Counted from the first letter of the stretch, positions 1-6,736 are shown. The stretch: 7,710 nt of DNA from an uncultured Muribaculaceae bacterium (GCA_910584495.1 CAJUAR010000094.1:1-7710); one strand, 5' to 3'. Translations and numbers: made by a program. The notes: generated by a model not told the origin, from the letters alone.

Positions 1-2
1 CT

Positions 3-36
3 AGGGGTCAAATCCCGCGTGCCCGAAGGGGTCAAA
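3..36. repeat. Two direct 10-bp repeats at window edge
   Basis: AGGGGTCAAA occurs exactly at 3-12 and again at 27-36, a 24-nt period, and each copy is followed by a short GC-rich run (CCCGCG, then CACGCG). Read from base 1, the spacing equals eight codons and gives GVKSRVPE then GVKHTRLF in a frame open until a TAG at 127-129. This could be the 3' end of an upstream gene with an octapeptide repeat, or a non-coding repeat. The GC-rich bases stop abruptly near position 50, where AT-rich sequence begins. Only the edge is visible, so the nature of the element stays open. Confidence 0.35.
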
Positions 37-82
37 CACACGCGCCTTTTCCAAACATTTCGTTTTGCGGATTATATATTAT

Positions 83-631
83 ATGAGATCATTTTTGAAT
101 ACTCTTTATTTCGTTTTTTTGAAAAGTAGTATAGACCTACAGATATGCACCATCAAGATTATGAATAAAATTTTGGTCTCGGTGTTCAATGTATTTCCTC
201 AACGTCTAAAACGAAAGTTAATCGAAAGGCAAGAACGTCTTAAGAAAGAGACAATAGATGATTTGCACGATTATAAAAATGGTATGATAAAATCATTATT
301 TGAACAAATATTCATAATAAGTTATGGGTTCTTCGTATCTCCTTCTTTTTTTATATCCTTTCCGATTGTGTTTTTGTGCACGAATTCATTTCCGATATCA
401 ATGTTTATTGGTTTGTCGTGTTTTGGACTGAGCTTTATTCCATTATTCAAATATGTACTTTATAAAAATCAATACCTAAAATATATCAAAGAATACAAAA
501 ATAATGATTCAACTTGGTTTAAAAAATGGCGAATGATAGTTATTTTATTTGTCGTTCTAAGTTATGTGAATCTTACAGGAGGTGTTATCCTTACAATAAG
601 AATTTTAAAATTAGGTGGTGTTTTTCCATGA
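83..631 (+). CDS. Small three-helix membrane protein, unknown function (copy A)
   Basis: I do not recognise this 182-residue protein. Its N-terminal third is followed by a basic, probably helical stretch (about residues 40-57, with KRK and RLKKE). Three hydrophobic segments follow, at about 76-98, 103-126 and 150-173. A lysine- and aromatic-rich loop lies between the last two, ending in W-F-KKWR at 145-150. Basic residues before helix 1 and in this loop suggest N-inside, C-outside topology. The next gene encodes a paralog. I chose ATG 83 because LNTLYF near its N-terminus matches MNALYY in the paralog. TTG 65 and ATG 161 (156 residues) are alternatives. The stop overlaps the next start as ATGA, so translation is probably coupled. 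Codons are very AT-rich compared with the genes to the right, which suggests acquired DNA. No enzymatic motif is visible. Confidence 0.7.
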   Translation: MRSFLNTLYFVFLKSSIDLQICTIKIMNKILVSVFNVFPQRLKRKLIERQERLKKETIDDLHDYKNGMIKSLFEQIFIISYGFFVSPSFFISFPIVFLCTNSFPISMFIGLSCFGLSFIPLFKYVLYKNQYLKYIKEYKNNDSTWFKKWRMIVILFVVLSYVNLTGGVILTIRILKLGGVFP

Positions 632-1143
632 TGAATACGATGCAGAACACTGTTGAATATTACATGAATGCATTGTATTACAATGTGTGGTGTTGCTGGC
701 GCGCTTTCTTTTTGGATTACCCGACTTCAAAAGGAGATATTAATAATAAAAAACCAGCTGCCTCAAAGAAGAATTCGAATAATTTCAATAGCATGCTACA
801 GCTTGTAGGCTTAGCATTCGAAAGCTTCTACATTGTGGGGGTTTGGGGCTGCTTTATATTCCCTTTTGCTCTTATTGTTTCACCAATTTTTGATTATATA
901 ACTTCTTCTCAGGGTCTTTCGACATTCCTTGGATTTTGTTGCCTAACTATAGGTCTTTATCCTCTGTATAGATATGTATTGTGGCATGACAGATATGTAA
1001 AATTTTTCAAGATATTCAGGCGTAAAAGCAAAGCGTGGCATAAGAAATGGAGAATCATAGCCATTGTGTTTGTGATTGTAAGTTGGCTGATGTTCGTGGG
1101 CGGTGTGGTTGGCATGGTATATGTTGGAGAACTGCTTATGTGA
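628..1143 (+). CDS. Small three-helix membrane protein, unknown function (copy B)
   Basis: This 171-residue protein is a diverged paralog of the gene just upstream. An ungapped hand alignment of residues 96-160 with copy A gives 25 identities in 65 positions, including S-x-F-x-G-x-x-C, PL-x-x-YVL, Y-x-K-x-x-K, W-x-KKWR, a late serine and GGV. It has an aromatic and cysteine-rich N-terminus (YYNVWCCW at 17-24), a polar Asn/Lys linker (about 32-55), hydrophobic segments at about 61-85, 97-120 and 143-168, and a strongly basic loop at 115-142. The predicted topology is again N-inside, C-outside. ATG 628 shares its last two bases with the upstream TGA; ATG 631 directly follows and could also be used. 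The frame is open back to 526 but that part lies inside copy A, so I excluded it. No known family or catalytic motif is recognised. Confidence 0.72.
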   Translation: MMNTMQNTVEYYMNALYYNVWCCWRAFFLDYPTSKGDINNKKPAASKKNSNNFNSMLQLVGLAFESFYIVGVWGCFIFPFALIVSPIFDYITSSQGLSTFLGFCCLTIGLYPLYRYVLWHDRYVKFFKIFRRKSKAWHKKWRIIAIVFVIVSWLMFVGGVVGMVYVGELLM

Positions 1144-1341
1144 GCGTCTTTTTAAAGTTGTCGTTCCTATTTTTTTTAACAAGGATAAATAATGAATAGA
1201 AAAATTTTAAAATTTGCAATATTCTGTGCGAAATTTCCACAAAAGTATGGAGTTTGTCATGAAAGTGAAAAAACGAGAACGGATGATTAGAAGCACCACT
1301 AATGAATGTTGCATCTGTGTGGCGAGAATCCATGTAGATGG

Positions 1342-1357
1342 ACGTTCTCCGGAACGT
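1342..1357 (+). other. Hairpin with cUCCGg tetraloop
   Basis: ACGTTC (1342-1347) pairs perfectly with GAACGT (1352-1357) around the loop TCCG. A G-U pair (1341/1358) could extend the stem. As RNA this is a C-G closed UCCG loop, a member of the very stable UNCG tetraloop class. The sequence after it is TACTTTTCG, which has a few Ts but no real U-tract, so it is at best a weak terminator for the upstream gene pair about 200 nt away. It may also be a chance structure. Confidence 0.35.
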
Positions 1358-1453
1358 TACTTTTCGAGGATACTCGGAGGCGAACTTTTAGGGCAAATGG
1401 TTGTGTGAATCTTGAAATAAGGAAAAACTATTTTGATGCAGGTGTGTTTCTTT

Positions 1454-1484
1454 TTTGAACATCAACCTCACGGAACTACATTTC
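1454..1484 (+). promoter_or_regulatory. Predicted Bacteroides-type promoter of the permease
   Basis: TTTG at 1454-1457 fits the -33 element. TACATTTC at 1477-1484 matches five of the six fixed bases of the -7 element TAnnTTTG. The spacer is 19 nt, within the usual range for the Bacteroidota primary sigma factor. Transcription would begin near 1491, giving a leader of about 48 nt before ATG 1539. A small inverted repeat (AGGCA, CAA, TGCCT at 1486-1498) sits on the predicted start site. Confidence 0.45.
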
Positions 1485-1538
1485 AAGGCACAATGCCTCT
1501 GTTGAATAGGTGAATAATAGGAATTAAACATATTAACA

Positions 1539-3152
1539 ATGACAACAAAGCCCTCTATCTCCGCCGAATCGCCGACCACAGCGTCGGGACGAAAGAAAGT
1601 TATGTCGACAGCCAAAGGTTCCATAACCATGGTGGCCATGGCCATTCTCATCGTAACATCCATTCTCAGTCTTCGAGGACTACCCTCCGAAGCCAAGTTC
1701 GGTGAGCAGTCTGTATTCTACTATATATTCGCTGCTATAGTGTTTCTGCTGCCATTTTCGCTTGTATGTGCCGAGCTTGCCTCGACCTATACAAAATCCG
1801 GAGGTCTCTACCGCTGGATTTCCGAAGCGTTCGGTCCTCGCTGGGGATGGACGGCCATGTATCTCGAATGGCAGACAATCATCATCTGGTTTCCTACTGT
1901 TCTCATGTTCGGAGCATCTTCACTGGCCTATGTATTCTGGCCGGAGAGCTTTGATGCCCGCCTGGCTTCAAACAAAATATATACCTTGATAATGGCACTG
2001 CTTGTCTATTGGGCAGTGACACTCTATTCATTCCGAGGCATGAAGGCCGCCAACAAGCTCAGTACCCTCGGCGGACTTTGCGGCACCATTATTCCCGGCG
2101 TCATCCTAATCGTTCTCGGCATCATCTATGTATGTCTTGGCAAGCATGTTTATCTTGACCATGTTCCGTTTATTCCCGATTTTGGCGATTTAGGCACCAT
2201 AGTTCTCGCCGCCTCTATATTTCTATTTTATGGCGGCATGGAAATACAGGCTGTTCATATCAATGACATGCGCAATCCCACACGCGATTTTCCCCGGGCC
2301 GTTTTTCTTTCTATCATAGTTATTGTGCTTGGCTATGCTCTTGGCACTCTGATAATTGGCATTGTAATACCATCGGGGAAAATCGACCTTGTGCAGTCGC
2401 TGCTTGTGGCCTATAAGCAACTGTGGGAGAGCTTTGGGCTGGGCTGGGCCGGAAATATAATAGCCCTTCTCATCATGGTGGGAGTCATCGGGCAGGTGAG
2501 CGCTCTTGTCAACGGACCGTCCACGGGTCTTGTTTCTGTGGCTCAATCCGGCTATCTGCCACGCAAGTTGCAGAATACTAATGCCAAGGGTGTCAATAAA
2601 TCTATCCTCGTCATATCCGGTGTGTTTGTGAGTGTGCTCACACTCATATTGCTCGTTTTGCCGACGGTAGAGTCAGCCTATCAGATTATGTCGCAATTGT
2701 CGACCATCATCTATCTGATTATGGTGCTTATGATATATGCCACCTTTATCCGTCTGCGCCGTACGCAGCCGTGCAAAACACGCGGTTACCGCGTGCCGGG
2801 AGGTCGCTTCGGCATGTGGCTGGTTTGCGGCCTTGGCATTTTCGGAGCACTCGCAGCCCTGCTTCTGAGCTTCCTTCCTCCTGAACAGATTGAAACCGGT
2901 AGCCCGGTGGTGTATATAGGCATTCTGCTGCTTGGCACTGCATGTTTTGTGGCATTGCCCTTGGTGGTCTACGCTCTTCGTCGTCCGTCGTGGCGTAATC
3001 CAGACGCTCATTTCTATCCCTTCGACTGGCAGATTGAAGGCCGTGAACCTTCGCAAGTATCGAAGTGGCCTGCCGGCTATCAGCCTACCGAAGAAGAAGT
3101 AGAACGAGCCGAAGACCTGGCAATCTCCAATCACGCCTCAGGAAAGAGCTGA
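1539..3152 (+). CDS. APC-superfamily amino-acid permease, GadC-like (glutamate/GABA antiporter type)
   Basis: This is a 537-residue inner-membrane amino-acid transporter, close to the usual size for the family, with about 12 hydrophobic segments between residues 29 and 480. Landmarks shared with E. coli GadC, recalled from memory, are CAEL plus GGLYRW and FGPRWGW (77-104), HINDMRNPTRDFP (240-252), NGPSTGL then AQSGYLP (325-341), RVPGGR (418-423) and SFLPPEQIETGS (444-455). GadC swaps glutamate for GABA in acid resistance; related carriers move other amino acids or amines, so the substrate is inferred. The polar 57-residue C-terminal tail is in the place of GadC's pH-sensing C-plug. The N-terminus before helix 1 is about 30 residues; ATG 1602 (residue 22) would shorten it. 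A promoter lies 55 nt upstream. No decarboxylase or glutaminase gene is adjacent in the window. Confidence 0.88.
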   Translation: MTTKPSISAESPTTASGRKKVMSTAKGSITMVAMAILIVTSILSLRGLPSEAKFGEQSVFYYIFAAIVFLLPFSLVCAELASTYTKSGGLYRWISEAFGPRWGWTAMYLEWQTIIIWFPTVLMFGASSLAYVFWPESFDARLASNKIYTLIMALLVYWAVTLYSFRGMKAANKLSTLGGLCGTIIPGVILIVLGIIYVCLGKHVYLDHVPFIPDFGDLGTIVLAASIFLFYGGMEIQAVHINDMRNPTRDFPRAVFLSIIVIVLGYALGTLIIGIVIPSGKIDLVQSLLVAYKQLWESFGLGWAGNIIALLIMVGVIGQVSALVNGPSTGLVSVAQSGYLPRKLQNTNAKGVNKSILVISGVFVSVLTLILLVLPTVESAYQIMSQLSTIIYLIMVLMIYATFIRLRRTQPCKTRGYRVPGGRFGMWLVCGLGIFGALAALLLSFLPPEQIETGSPVVYIGILLLGTACFVALPLVVYALRRPSWRNPDAHFYPFDWQIEGREPSQVSKWPAGYQPTEEEVERAEDLAISNHASGKS

Positions 3153-3166
3153 TATTGTTGTCAGCT
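3147..3166. terminator. Candidate bidirectional hairpin between converging genes
   Basis: AGCTGA (3147-3152) and TCAGCT (3161-3166) form a perfect 6-bp stem around the entire 8-bp gap TATTGTTG. The stem contains the stop codons of both converging genes (TGA on plus, TGA read from TCA on minus). There is no U-run on the plus side and only CTTTCC on the minus side, so it is a weak candidate for a shared intrinsic terminator. Confidence 0.3.
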
Positions 3167-4036
3167 GTCGGCAAGCATTTTTGTGCGTAAGCGATGCATG
3201 GCAACAAGCAATGCCGCCACGCCTGCTGCAGAAAGAATGGTGGCCAGCGGCGACCATAATTCCGGTTCGGCACTTATTGCCGCCGTGTCGCCATTTCGTG
3301 CGGCAATCCATGCCGTAATCACATAGACGGTGTTGTTGAGCACATGTGCGCTTATTGGCAGCCAAATGCTGCCGCCCCACCACAGAAGATAGCCGAAATA
3401 TGCGCCTAAAAGCATGCGTGGCACAAAGCCAAACAGCTGAAAATGAAGGGCACTGAAGCAAAAAGCCACAAGCCATATGGCAAGATGGCGATTGACACCG
3501 GCAGTGGTGAGAAGACGCTGGAAACAACCTCTGAATAGCAATTCTTCGGAAAAACCGGCAAGCACACCTATGATAAGAATATTGACTATGAGTGCGGCCC
3601 AAGAAGTTTCGCCCATGAGTGTGGCCATGGTATTGGCTGCCAATTCTTCCATGGAGCGTGCAAGGTGTTCGAGCGATGCCATGGATTCAGGAAGCGAAAG
3701 GTGGTAGTTCCACCATATGATAGCTTCCTGAAGGGGTAGCGAAACCACCATCATGCAGGCTATGAGAACGAACATAAAAGGTTGGCGCACCGATTTGACA
3801 CATAGCAACTCGGCCGGCCGCCGGGTTACAAGCATGGCTGTTGCTGCTGCAGGGACAACGAAGGCAAGCACATCTTGGATTACGGCTCCAATGCGGAGCA
3901 TGGCCGACATGCGTCCGGCAAGTATTTTGCCAAGCAAAAAGCTGCATGCCATGGTCAGGATGTAGCACACAAGGAAGAGAAAGAACAGCAGCAACAGACG
4001 CTGCCCAAGGCTGAGGACAAGATCGGATTTTTTCAT
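3161..4036 (-). CDS. CPBP family intramembrane glutamic protease (Abi/CAAX-type)
   Basis: This 291-residue polytopic membrane protein has roughly seven or eight hydrophobic segments. It carries the three signature motifs of the CPBP (Rce1-like) family in order: EELLFR at 164-169 (E164, E165, R169), FSALH at 194-198 (F194, H198) and HVLNN at 231-235 (H231, N235). In Rce1 the glutamate and histidine residues form the active site within the membrane. Bacterial members cleave or bind membrane and peptide substrates, including bacteriocin-maturation and immunity roles, but most have no known substrate. The start at 4036 gives MKKSDL followed directly by helix 1; upstream in-frame sequence lies inside the methyltransferase gene. 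Stop and start share one base (TAATG), so translation is likely coupled. It is the last gene of the minus-strand run and ends 8 bp from the converging permease. Confidence 0.88.
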   Translation of the reverse strand: MKKSDLVLSLGQRLLLLFFLFLVCYILTMACSFLLGKILAGRMSAMLRIGAVIQDVLAFVVPAAATAMLVTRRPAELLCVKSVRQPFMFVLIACMMVVSLPLQEAIIWWNYHLSLPESMASLEHLARSMEELAANTMATLMGETSWAALIVNILIIGVLAGFSEELLFRGCFQRLLTTAGVNRHLAIWLVAFCFSALHFQLFGFVPRMLLGAYFGYLLWWGGSIWLPISAHVLNNTVYVITAWIAARNGDTAAISAEPELWSPLATILSAAGVAALLVAMHRLRTKMLADS

Positions 4037-4755
4037 TATATTTTCATGTAATAGGGTTCTACGAGCCGTAGGTAGGGCAGGGTATAGCTGCCGTCGGTAT
4101 GCCGTATTTCGAGTTGGCTTGTTTCTGTGGGAGCTTCGCCGCGGGCTATGTGCCAGAGCAGGCGTGAGGGCTTTTTGCCCGCCGATGTGGCAACGCGGCA
4201 TAGTCGGCGCACTTTGAGACCTGTCATTTCGGTGGCGAAGACTATATTTTCTTCGTCGTGACGGTTGCCGTCGCATGGCGATATAAAGCCCAGCGAGCCA
4301 TCCGGTGCCAGATGTACGGCCGCATACGCGAGCAGTGATTGGTAGGAGAGGCTGCTTTGGTGGCGTGCGGCAGCGCGAGCGTTGTTGCCGGCGAGTGCGC
4401 CGTTGCTAAAATATGGGGGATTGGAGATTATTGCATCGGTTTGGCATTCGGGTTTGTACTGCTCAAAGCTACATTCGGCCACGTGGAGGCGTTGGGGCCA
4501 AGGCGACTTTTCGAAATTGAGCACGGCTGCCCTGGCCGTTGCGTGGTCGATTTCCAAACCTGTGATTCGGGCTTTGGGCAGCATGTCGGCAGCCAAAAGC
4601 GCCAGTACTCCCGAGCCTGTTCCTATATCGAGCACAGTGCGGGCCTCGTGGACTGCCGGAAGGAACCAGGCTGCTAAAAGCACGCTGTCGGAACATATCT
4701 TCATGCCGCAACCGCAGTCGTCGACTTCGAAACGTTTGAATTTGAACACACCCAT
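4036..4755 (-). CDS. trmN6: tRNA1(Val) (adenine(37)-N6)-methyltransferase, TrmN6/YfiC type
   Basis: This is a 239-residue SAM-dependent methyltransferase, the usual length for the family. The YfiC-type N-terminal signature is present: FKFKRFEV at 4-11, then MKICSDSVLLAAW at 18-30. SAM-binding motif I is VLDIGTGSG at 42-50, an acidic residue (E68 or D70) follows strand 2, and the N6-adenine catalytic motif is NPPY at 112-115. E. coli YfiC methylates N6 of A37 next to the anticodon of tRNA1(Val); I infer the same role here. The start at ATG 4755 lies 7 nt after the CapA-like stop and just before the conserved FKFK region. An in-frame extension to 4866 would overlap the upstream gene and carries no family sequence. 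The stop overlaps the protease start by one base. HemK/PrmC-type glutamine methyltransferases share NPPY, but the N-terminal signature favours TrmN6. Confidence 0.88.
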   Translation of the reverse strand: MGVFKFKRFEVDDCGCGMKICSDSVLLAAWFLPAVHEARTVLDIGTGSGVLALLAADMLPKARITGLEIDHATARAAVLNFEKSPWPQRLHVAECSFEQYKPECQTDAIISNPPYFSNGALAGNNARAAARHQSSLSYQSLLAYAAVHLAPDGSLGFISPCDGNRHDEENIVFATEMTGLKVRRLCRVATSAGKKPSRLLWHIARGEAPTETSQLEIRHTDGSYTLPYLRLVEPYYMKI

Positions 4756-4762
4756 GGCAGCG

Positions 4763-5824
4763 TCAGTGTCCGGCTTCGGGCACGTTGATATTGTGTTTGT
4801 CGAAAATAGCACGTGCGCGGCGGCTGAATTCCTGTGCTTTGCCCTGCCAGGATGGATGACGGACACTGTCGGCTTCCAGCACGCGGTAGTTTTCGGCCGG
4901 CGATGTGCCGGGGATGGTGAATACCAGACGGTAGGCCGCCGATTCCACCCGAGGATGTCCTCGCTCGTCTCTTTTCACACGCACTTGTGTCATGGCTCCG
5001 CCTCGTGTGTCGGCAGTTTTCATGTTCGACACAAAGTTCCCAAGAGAATAGACCAGCAGGAAGTTACGCTCAGGATGATAACGGTTGGGTCTGAATTCCA
5101 TGGGCTGGATCACATGAGGGTGAGAGCCTATGACCATGTCCACTCCCAGGGCTTCGAAAAAATCGGCCAGTCGCCGCTGGGCGGCATTGGGCAGAAGGTG
5201 ATATTCGTCGCCCCAGTGGACGGCTACTACTGTAAGCTCGGCTCCGGCGTTGCGGAGTGTTTCCATGTCGCTGAGAATTTTTTTCTTGTCGATATAATCC
5301 ACCACTACGCCGTCGCGGGGCTCTATACCGTTGGTTCCATAGGTGTAGTTAAGGAAACCGATTTTCATGTTGTTGACCGTCACCACCTTTGGCAGTTCTT
5401 TGGCTCGTGCGCTGTCGTTGTGATAGGTGCCGAGATGGGCCAACCCACGTTTGTCGAGCTCGTCGATTGTGCTTCGCAGCCCGCGTGCCCCCCGGTCGAG
5501 GGTGTGGTTGTTGGCAGTGAGCATCATGTCGAATCCGGCATTGGCAAGAGCATCGACAAACTCTGTAGGAGCGTTGAAGCATGGATAGCCCGTGTGCGGA
5601 GGCTTGCCTATCGGTGTCTCGAGGTTGACAACGGCATAGTCGGCTATGCCAATTATTGGTTGCAGGGCATCGAGCATCCCATCGTAACTGTAGTTCTTGC
5701 CTTGACGTGCGGCATCGAGTTGACCCTGATGCTGCATGGCATCACCCACAAAAACAATTTCGGCCTCGTCGATTCCAAAAACCAACGAGGCAAACGAAAT
5801 GTAGAGAGCTATGAAAAGATTCAT
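4763..5824 (-). CDS. CapA family protein (PGA_cap metallophosphatase fold)
   Basis: This 353-residue protein has the whole motif series of the CapA/PgsA group, a calcineurin-like metallophosphatase fold: VGDAM at 26-30, VNLETP at 66-71, ANNHTLD at 104-110, HWGDEY at 203-208, GSHPHV at 233-238 and YSLGNF at 259-264. The Asp, Asn and His residues are the expected metal ligands. The first 18 residues are hydrophobic and look like a signal peptide or anchor, so it probably acts outside the inner membrane. Named members take part in poly-gamma-glutamate capsule synthesis or export, but no CapB/CapC ligase genes are near, so a capsule role is not supported here. ATG 5824 overlaps the folD stop by 4 nt (ATGA). 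An upstream in-frame extension to 5923 would lie within folD and precede the hydrophobic N-terminus, so I rejected it. Confidence 0.9.
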   Translation of the reverse strand: MNLFIALYISFASLVFGIDEAEIVFVGDAMQHQGQLDAARQGKNYSYDGMLDALQPIIGIADYAVVNLETPIGKPPHTGYPCFNAPTEFVDALANAGFDMMLTANNHTLDRGARGLRSTIDELDKRGLAHLGTYHNDSARAKELPKVVTVNNMKIGFLNYTYGTNGIEPRDGVVVDYIDKKKILSDMETLRNAGAELTVVAVHWGDEYHLLPNAAQRRLADFFEALGVDMVIGSHPHVIQPMEFRPNRYHPERNFLLVYSLGNFVSNMKTADTRGGAMTQVRVKRDERGHPRVESAAYRLVFTIPGTSPAENYRVLEADSVRHPSWQGKAQEFSRRARAIFDKHNINVPEAGH

Positions 5825-6705
5825 ATGCCCCGGCGGCGTTTTGCTGCAGCGAGGGTGTTGATCATCAGCGATACTATAGTCATGGGACCAACGCCGCCCG
5901 GCACGGGGGTGATTGCGGAGCATTTCGGGGCTACGGTCTCGAAGTCGACATCGCCGCTAAGACGGAAGCCCTTGGGGCGTGTGCTGTCGGGTACGCGTGT
6001 AGTGCCCACATCTACAATCACGGCTCCGTCGGCAACCATGTCGGCGGTTATAAAGCCCGGACGGCCAAGTGCGGCAACGAGTATGTCGGCTGTGCGAGTG
6101 ATTTGGGCAATATTGGGAGTGGCCGAGTGGCACACAGTGACGGTGGCGTTGGCACCTTCTGCTTTCTGCATCATCATAGCAGCCAATGGCTTGCCCACAA
6201 TGTTGCTTCGGCCCACAATCACCACGTGCTTGCCCGAGGTTTCTATGCCGTTGCGTTTGAGCAGCTCGACAATACCCATGGGTGTGGCTGAGTGGAAACA
6301 AGGCAGACCGATTGCCTGACGTCCTACGTTGACGGGGTGGAATCCATCAACGTCCTTCGACGGGTCTATGGCTTCGACCACGGCTTGTTCGTTGATGTGG
6401 CGTGGCAGCGGGAGCTGCACAATGAAGCCGTCCACACTGTCGTCGGCATTGAGGCGCGAAACCTCGGCGAGGAGTTCTTCTTGGCTCACGCTGTCTTCCA
6501 TGCGGATTAGAGTCGATCTGAATCCGCATACTTCGCAGGCTTTCACTTTGTTTGCCACGTAGGTTTCGCTACCTCCATCGTGGCCCACGAGAATGGCTAC
6601 CAGATGGGGCGCGGCATGTCCGGCGGCTACGATACCTGCCGTTTCGCGTGCTATTTCTGCTTTTATTGCGGCCGAAGTGGCCTTGCCGTCGATAATCTTG
6701 GTCAT
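5821..6705 (-). CDS. folD: Bifunctional methylenetetrahydrofolate dehydrogenase / methenyltetrahydrofolate cyclohydrolase
   Basis: This is a cytosolic enzyme that interconverts 5,10-methylene-THF and 10-formyl-THF through methenyl-THF, using NADP+ (or NAD+). It supplies one-carbon units for purines and formyl-Met-tRNA. It is full length at 294 residues. Visible signatures are SETYVANK at 46-53 (Y49 and the catalytic K53), the VQLPLP loop at 96-101 (Q97), DPSKDVDGFH at 114-123 (D120), the dinucleotide-binding GRSNIVGKP at 165-173, and PVPGGVGPMT at 267-276, a FolD hallmark. ATG 6705 is the only sensible start, and MTKIIDGK matches the usual N-terminus. It lies 31 nt downstream of ffh and overlaps the next start by 4 nt, so it is probably co-transcribed. 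The tail AKRRRGI is basic and slightly longer than the core fold. Confidence 0.97.
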   Translation of the reverse strand: MTKIIDGKATSAAIKAEIARETAGIVAAGHAAPHLVAILVGHDGGSETYVANKVKACEVCGFRSTLIRMEDSVSQEELLAEVSRLNADDSVDGFIVQLPLPRHINEQAVVEAIDPSKDVDGFHPVNVGRQAIGLPCFHSATPMGIVELLKRNGIETSGKHVVIVGRSNIVGKPLAAMMMQKAEGANATVTVCHSATPNIAQITRTADILVAALGRPGFITADMVADGAVIVDVGTTRVPDSTRPKGFRLSGDVDFETVAPKCSAITPVPGGVGPMTIVSLMINTLAAAKRRRGI

Positions 6706-6736
6706 TTCGATTGATGAGTTATGCCGTTTTTGTATT

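Larger units (their letters stand above)
1144..1538. other. 395-bp intergenic region without a convincing gene
   Basis: This gap separates the AT-rich paralog pair from the permease. Its left part is AT-rich, with an 8-T run at 1170-1177 that has no hairpin before it, and a perfect 14-bp palindrome, AAATTTTAAAATTT, at 1202-1215. The middle has near-average composition and contains an open stretch of 53 codons (ATG 1247 to TGA 1408) that resembles nothing I know and has no visible promoter. The right part holds the predicted permease promoter and leader. I see no tRNA, riboswitch or mobile-element ends. Confidence 0.6.

Noticed and set aside
526..627. Longer N-terminus for copy B
   Set aside because: This extension lies entirely inside copy A in another frame, and paralog similarity begins only after ATG 628.
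1170..1177. Eight-T run after copy B as a terminator
   Set aside because: No GC-rich stem precedes it on either strand; simple AT-richness explains it.
1247..1408. Possible 53-residue small protein (ATG 1247; TTG 1214 would give 64 residues)
   Set aside because: No promoter, no recognisable motif beyond a CCIC cluster, no hydrophobic segment and no homology I can see; it also contains the tetraloop hairpin. Ribosome profiling or conservation could change this.
1388..1696. A 102-codon minus-strand open frame over the permease start
   Set aside because: It overlaps the permease promoter and first helix and is not supported by motifs; likely a shadow.
3161..4036. Bacteriocin immunity or maturation role for the CPBP protease
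   Set aside because: No bacteriocin precursor, leader peptide or exporter gene is nearby; it sits in a housekeeping-like operon.
4382..6319. A 645-codon plus-strand open frame across three genes
   Set aside because: It lies wholly antisense to the 3' two-thirds of trmN6, all of the capA-like gene and about half of folD, all of which have clear family motifs. The translation shows no domain order and looks like a high-GC antisense shadow.
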